NCBI RefSeq assembly: GCF_021864465.1
Contig: NZ_JAKKUV010000003.1
Coordinates: 186,001 to 250,000, forward strand
Origin: Hyphobacterium sp. SN044
GTDB lineage: Bacteria > Pseudomonadota > Alphaproteobacteria > Caulobacterales > Maricaulaceae
DNA length: 64,000 bases
Direction: 5' to 3'
Shown: positions 52,556 to 64,000 of the stretch, piece after piece
Position numbering within the stretch: the stretch's first letter is position 1
Layout: every line of letters begins with the position of its first letter
Notes under the pieces: generated by a model
What the model was told of the DNA's origin: nothing
The model's input: only the letters and a program-made list of their open reading frames with translations
The model's database searches: none
Made by a program: the position numbers and the translations under genes

Positions 52556-53089
52556 ATGTCGGCAAAGTGGTACATCGTCCACGCCTATTCGAATTTCGAA
52601 AAGAAGGTCGCTGAAGCGATTCGCGCGGAAGCGCGCGCGCAGGGCCTAGAAGAGCGGTTCGAGGAAATCCTCGTGCCGACCGAGGACGTGGTCGAAGTCC
52701 GCAAAGGCCGCAAGGTCAATGCGGAACGCAAGTATTTCCCGGGCTATGTCCTGGTGAAGATGGACATGACCGACGCGGCCTATCACCTCGTGAAGAACAC
52801 GCCGAAGGTCACCGGCTTCCTCGGTTCGGCGAGCAAGCCGATCCCGGTGTCGGAAATCGAAGTGAAGCGGATCCTCGGCCAGATGGAAGAGGATGCGGAA
52901 CGTCCGCGTCCGACCGTGTCCTACGATATCGGCGAGACGGTGCGCGTGATCGACGGCCACTTCCAGAGCTTCAACGGCGTTGTCGAGGAAGTGGACGACG
53001 AGAAGGGCCGCCTGAAGGTGGCGATCAACATTTTCGGCCGGGCGACCCCGGTCGAGCTGGAATACGCGCAGGTCGAAAAAACGGCCTGA
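52556..53089 (+). CDS. nusG: Transcription termination/antitermination factor NusG
   Basis: A 177-residue factor that binds RNA polymerase and links it to Rho or the ribosome. The NGN domain opens KWYIVHAYSNFEKKVAEAI and holds FPGYVLVKMDM; the C-terminal KOW domain has GETVRVIDGHFQSFNGVVEEVD. The ATG at 52556 has GGAG six bases upstream. A GTG at 52541 overlapping the secE stop is an alternative and would add five residues. Confidence 0.95.
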   Translation: MSAKWYIVHAYSNFEKKVAEAIRAEARAQGLEERFEEILVPTEDVVEVRKGRKVNAERKYFPGYVLVKMDMTDAAYHLVKNTPKVTGFLGSASKPIPVSEIEVKRILGQMEEDAERPRPTVSYDIGETVRVIDGHFQSFNGVVEEVDDEKGRLKVAINIFGRATPVELEYAQVEKTA

Positions 53090-53169
53090 GCGTGAAACGG
53101 GCGCGGGAGAGGCCGGGAAAGTCCATTCCGGCTTCGCACCGCGCCACCCTTTGAAATGGAGTAAGGGAA

Positions 53170-53601
53170 ATGGCGAAGAAGATCAGCGGCTATATCAAGC
53201 TGCAAGTTCCGGCCGGGGCGGCCAATCCGTCCCCGCCGATCGGCCCGGCGCTGGGTCAGCGCGGCGTCAACATCATGGAGTTCTGCAAGGCGTTCAACGC
53301 CAAGACGCAAGAGATGGAAAAGGGAATGCCGATTCCCACCATCATCACCGTCTACCAGGACAAATCCTTCACCTTCCAGACGAAGACGCCGCCGGCGAGC
53401 TTCTTCCTGAAGAAGGCCGCGAAGATCCAGAAGGGCTCCGGCACGACGGGCCAGTCCGGTCCGGTCGGCAAGGTGACCATGAAGCAGTGCCGCGAGATCG
53501 CCGAAGCCAAGATGGCCGATCTCAACGCGAACGATCTTGATCAGGCGACGAAGATCATCGCCGGTTCGGCCCGCTCGATGGGCCTGGAAGTGGTGGAGTA
53601 G
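53170..53601 (+). CDS. rplK: 50S ribosomal protein L11
   Basis: A 143-residue ribosomal protein of the GTPase-associated centre. [36 protein letters not shown] is the invariant N-terminal region, with the proline-rich hinge; the C-terminal RNA-binding domain ends in [13 protein letters not shown]. It begins 80 bases after nusG and is followed after 5 bases by rplA, as an operon. Confidence 0.98.
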   Translation: MAKKISGYIKLQVPAGAANPSPPIGPALGQRGVNIMEFCKAFNAKTQEMEKGMPIPTIITVYQDKSFTFQTKTPPASFFLKKAAKIQKGSGTTGQSGPVGKVTMKQCREIAEAKMADLNANDLDQATKIIAGSARSMGLEVVE

Positions 53602-53606
53602 GTCCG

Positions 53607-54317
53607 ATGGCGAAGAACAAGCGACTGGCGACCGCCTATTCCGGGATCGACCGCGACAAGGCTTACGGCCTGACTGAAGCCGTTTCCCTCGTGAAGTCGA
53701 ACGCGAAGGCGAAGTTCGACGAGACGATCGAAGTGGCGATCAACCTCAATGTCGACCCGCGTCACGCCGACCAGATGGTTCGCGGTGTGTGCAACCTGCC
53801 GAACGGCACCGGCCGTTCCGTGCGCGTGGCGGTGTTTGCCAAGGGCGCGAAGGCTGAGGAAGCCAAGAAGGCGGGTGCCGACGTGGTCGGTGCCGACGAT
53901 CTGGCCGAAGAGGTCCAGAACGGCCGCATGGATTTCGACAAGGTCATCGCGACGCCGGACATGATGCCGGTGGTCGGCCGTCTCGGTAAGGTGCTGGGTC
54001 CGCGCGGCCTGATGCCGAACCCGAAGGTCGGCACGGTGACGATGGACGTCACGAAGGCCGTGGCCGATTCCAAGGGCGGTGCCGTGGAGTTCCGCGTCGA
54101 GAAGGCGGGCATCATCCACGCCGGCGTCGGCAAGGCGAGCTTCACCGAGAAGGCGCTCGAGGAAAACCTGCGGGCCTTCCTTGATGCGATCGTCAAGGCG
54201 AAGCCGTCGGGTGCCAAAGGCACCTATCTGAAGAAGATCGCTCTCAGCTCGACCATGGGTCCGGGCGTGAAGATCGACACGGCCGAAGCGAGCGCGCCCT
54301 CCAGCGCGGCCGCATAA
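53607..54317 (+). CDS. rplA: 50S ribosomal protein L1
   Basis: A 236-residue ribosomal protein of the L1 stalk that also represses its own operon in other bacteria. The conserved segments are [46 protein letters not shown] and [20 protein letters not shown]. It starts 5 bases after rplK. The C-terminus is Ala/Ser rich. A long leader with the L10 regulatory structure follows. Confidence 0.98.
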   Translation: MAKNKRLATAYSGIDRDKAYGLTEAVSLVKSNAKAKFDETIEVAINLNVDPRHADQMVRGVCNLPNGTGRSVRVAVFAKGAKAEEAKKAGADVVGADDLAEEVQNGRMDFDKVIATPDMMPVVGRLGKVLGPRGLMPNPKVGTVTMDVTKAVADSKGGAVEFRVEKAGIIHAGVGKASFTEKALEENLRAFLDAIVKAKPSGAKGTYLKKIALSSTMGPGVKIDTAEASAPSSAAA

Positions 54318-54394
54318 GGCCAGACCATGAGTTTCCGGGGCTTTCGGGCCCCGGATCAGGCCGGCAACGAGGCATCTGCCAGACGAGCCGGCCA

Positions 54395-54480
54395 GCCTGT
54401 CCGAGACCGCAGGGGCGGGAAGGGGAGACCCGGACCGCTTAATCATCTGAGGCCCTGCGCAGACGGGAGTGAGAATTCGA
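54395..54480 (+). promoter_or_regulatory. Ribosomal protein L10 leader
   Basis: Within the 304-base gap between rplA and rplJ, CGCAGGG (54408-54414) pairs with CCCTGCG (54453-54459), and the flanking GAGACCGCAGG and CTGCGCAGACGGGAGTGAGAAT segments are typical of the L10 leader, where the L10-L12 complex binds to repress rplJL. The rest of the gap carries an early hairpin CCGGGG/CCCCGG near 54338-54356 and the attenuator described separately. Confidence 0.75.
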
Positions 54481-54540
54481 AGGCGTGTCCTTGTGCAGGC
54501 TTCCTGTGCGGCGCGGCGACGGTTCAAACCCCGGGACAGG

Positions 54541-54579
54541 AAAGTCCCCGATCCGGCTTGCCGGTGAGGGGGCTTTTTC
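54541..54579 (+). terminator. Attenuator-like terminator before rplJ
   Basis: AGTCCCC (54543-54549) pairs with GGGGGCT (54568-54574) around a nested CCGG/CCGG hairpin, followed by TTTTTC. It lies 43 bases upstream of rplJ and downstream of the L10 leader, so it could reduce readthrough into rplJL-rpoBC. A further 9-bp hairpin AGCGGCCGG/CCGGCCGCT (54582-54604) sits just before the rplJ ribosome binding site. Confidence 0.75.
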
Positions 54580-54621
54580 AGAGCGGCCGGATGGGCCGGC
54601 CGCTTAAAACGGGAGACCGCA

Positions 54622-55134
54622 ATGGAGCGAGCTCAAAAAGCTGAGGCGGTGGAAGCCCTGAAGGGCATCTTCGCCGAATCCGGTGCGGTGGTTGTCAGCC
54701 ACTATACCGGCCTCACCGTTGCGGAAATGACGTCGCTGCGTGTCAAGCTTCGTGAAGCTGGCGGGCAGTTGAAAGTGGTGAAGAACCGTCTCGCCAAGAT
54801 CGCCCTGAAGGGGAATGCGGCTGAAAGCGTCGGGGACCTGTTCACGGGTCCGGTTGCGATCGCTTACTCCGTCGACCCCGTCGCGGCGCCGAAGGCAGCC
54901 GTCGCGTTCGCCAAGGACAACGACAAGTTCGTCGTCCTCGGCGGCATGATGGGAGAAACGGTTCTCAACGAAGGCGGGGTGAAGTCCCTCGCGAGCCTGC
55001 CGTCGCTCGACGAACTGCGCGGCAAGCTGGTGGGTCTCATCCAGGCTCCGGCGACCAAGGTTGCCGGTGTGGTCCAGGCTCCGGCTGCCCAGCTGGCGCG
55101 TGTGATCAACGCCTACGCCCAGAAAGCCGCCTGA
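54622..55134 (+). CDS. rplJ: 50S ribosomal protein L10
   Basis: A 170-residue ribosomal stalk base protein that holds the L7/L12 dimers. The N-terminal domain has [40 protein letters not shown]; the C-terminal helix ([13 protein letters not shown]) binds L7/L12. GGGAG precedes the start at 54622. It is followed by rplL after 51 bases and preceded by an L10-type leader. Confidence 0.98.
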   Translation: MERAQKAEAVEALKGIFAESGAVVVSHYTGLTVAEMTSLRVKLREAGGQLKVVKNRLAKIALKGNAAESVGDLFTGPVAIAYSVDPVAAPKAAVAFAKDNDKFVVLGGMMGETVLNEGGVKSLASLPSLDELRGKLVGLIQAPATKVAGVVQAPAAQLARVINAYAQKAA

Positions 55135-55185
55135 CGTCGTCTCTGCAACGACCAACGCATCAAATCTGTTCAAGGACTGAAACAC

Positions 55186-55566
55186 ATGTCGAAGATCGAA
55201 CAACTGGCCGAAGACCTCTCCGGTCTGACCGTCATGGAAGCCGCCGAACTGGCCAAGCTTCTGGAAGAAAAGTGGGGCGTTTCCGCTGCGGCTCCGGTCG
55301 CGATGGCGGCGATGCCGGGCGGTGGCGGCGGCGAAGCTGCTGCGGCCGAAGAGAAGACCGAGTTTGACGTCGTTCTGACCGCCGCTGGCGACAAGAAGAT
55401 CAACGTCATCAAGGAAGTCCGCGCCATCACCGGCCTCGGACTGAAGGAAGCCAAGGACCTCGTCGAGGGCGCGCCGAAGACCGTCAAGGAAGGCGCTTCC
55501 AAGGCCGATGCCGAGGCGATGAAGAAGCAGCTGGAAGAGGCTGGCGCCTCTGTCGAGCTGAAGTAA
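55186..55566 (+). CDS. rplL: 50S ribosomal protein L7/L12
   Basis: A 126-residue stalk protein that recruits translation factors. The N-terminal dimerisation helix pair ([27 protein letters not shown]), an Ala/Gly-rich hinge ([20 protein letters not shown]) and the C-terminal domain [34 protein letters not shown] are all clear. AAGGA lies upstream of the start. Confidence 0.98.
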   Translation: MSKIEQLAEDLSGLTVMEAAELAKLLEEKWGVSAAAPVAMAAMPGGGGGEAAAAEEKTEFDVVLTAAGDKKINVIKEVRAITGLGLKEAKDLVEGAPKTVKEGASKADAEAMKKQLEEAGASVELK

Positions 55567-55593
55567 GCGTCCCTTTCGGGACGTCCAGGGATT

Positions 55594-55630
55594 TCGACGG
55601 GCGTGCGGAGCGATTCCGCGCGCCCGTCGA
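55594..55630 (+). other. 16-bp hairpin between rplL and rpoB
   Basis: TCGACGGGCGTGCGGA (55594-55609) pairs with TCCGCGCGCCCGTCGA (55615-55630), one G-U pair, loop of five bases. No T-run follows, so it is not a terminator. Its place matches the RNase III processing hairpin known between rplL and rpoB in enterobacteria. Confidence 0.7.
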
Positions 55631-55787
55631 GCCGTCCCTGAAACCAGCCGGATCCTGCCCGCGTCCTGCCGTGGCAAATCCGGACATCGCGGCCGGACCT
55701 GTCCGGCCAGTTGCAGGAAAGGGGCCAAGTATGCGGCCCCCCACGGAATGAAACCGGCGCCGTTCCGGCGCTGTGAAGGGAGCGGAC

Positions 55788-59861
<4,074 letters not shown>

Positions 59862-59877
59862 GCCCGATCGGATTTTT

Positions 59878-59903
59878 GCGGAGCGGTCCTGAGGCCGCTC
59901 CGC
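59878..59903 (+). other. Hairpin between rpoB and rpoC
   Basis: GCGGAGCGG (59878-59886) pairs with CCGCTCCGC (59895-59903), loop TCCTGAGG. There is a T-run before it but none after it, so it is not a rightward terminator; an mRNA-stabilising or processing role is possible. Confidence 0.6.
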
Positions 59904-59925
59904 CTACTCCTTCAAGGAGACGGTA

Positions 59926-64000
<4,075 letters not shown>

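Overview
The window looks like a chromosomal segment of a high-GC alphaproteobacterium, most likely a marine stalked or budding type (Maricaulales, Hyphomonadaceae or Caulobacterales). The grounds are the gene order rlmB - tRNA-Tyr - tRNA-Gly - tuf - tRNA-Trp - secE - nusG - rplKAJL - rpoBC, two DUF2336 genes, a tRNA-His without the extra 5' G and with A73, and a very large TonB-dependent receptor. Species cannot be fixed by eye.

Layout. 1-8055: an OmpA-type outer membrane protein, then a tightly packed arginine succinyltransferase (AST) catabolic operon in which a Cys/Met-metabolism PLP enzyme and an M20 hydrolase precede astA-astD-astB; astC and astE are absent. 8056-13125: phhA, a secreted beta/gamma-crystallin-like protein, AsmA and an M48 lipoprotein protease. 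13180-14703: non-canonical tRNA-His, a HicAB toxin-antitoxin pair and an HMCES/YedK-type gene. 14741-21469: DUF6491-like protein, glycine oxidase-like enzyme, lytic transglycosylase, two DUF2336 proteins around an Hpt protein and a receiver protein, and NAD kinase. 21522-29264: EgtB, a class II aldolase-like protein, a putative outer membrane protein without an ordinary start codon, an RND efflux pair and a lipoprotein cytochrome c. 29351-41412: PAP2 phosphatase, tRNA-Thr, DUF1761, metG, an ABC exporter, a secreted M20 amidohydrolase with RidA, a zinc-ribbon protein, a rhizavidin-like avidin, DUF819, a sodium:solute symporter, a GIN-repeat protein and rlmB. 41557-64000: the tRNA/translation/RNA polymerase block.

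That block is interrupted twice. Between tRNA-Gly and tuf lies a 5.2-kb leftward three-gene unit: a two-TM channel-like protein with two Rossmann (TrkA-N/RCK-like) regions and a C-terminal RyR domain; a secreted protein with nine 48-residue TPR-type repeats; and a membrane-anchored TIR protein overlapping it by 4 bp. I read this as a candidate NAD-nucleotide signalling or defence system (periplasmic TPR sensor, TIR enzyme, RyR-gated channel). It is the strongest lead here, but its function is inference. Between tuf and tRNA-Trp sits a TonB-dependent receptor with codon use like that of the translation genes.

A second lead is the avidin-like gene at 36531. It keeps most biotin-contact positions and the two cysteines of the rhizavidin type, but has Ser where avidins have the conserved Asp. 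rpoC is cut by the window end.
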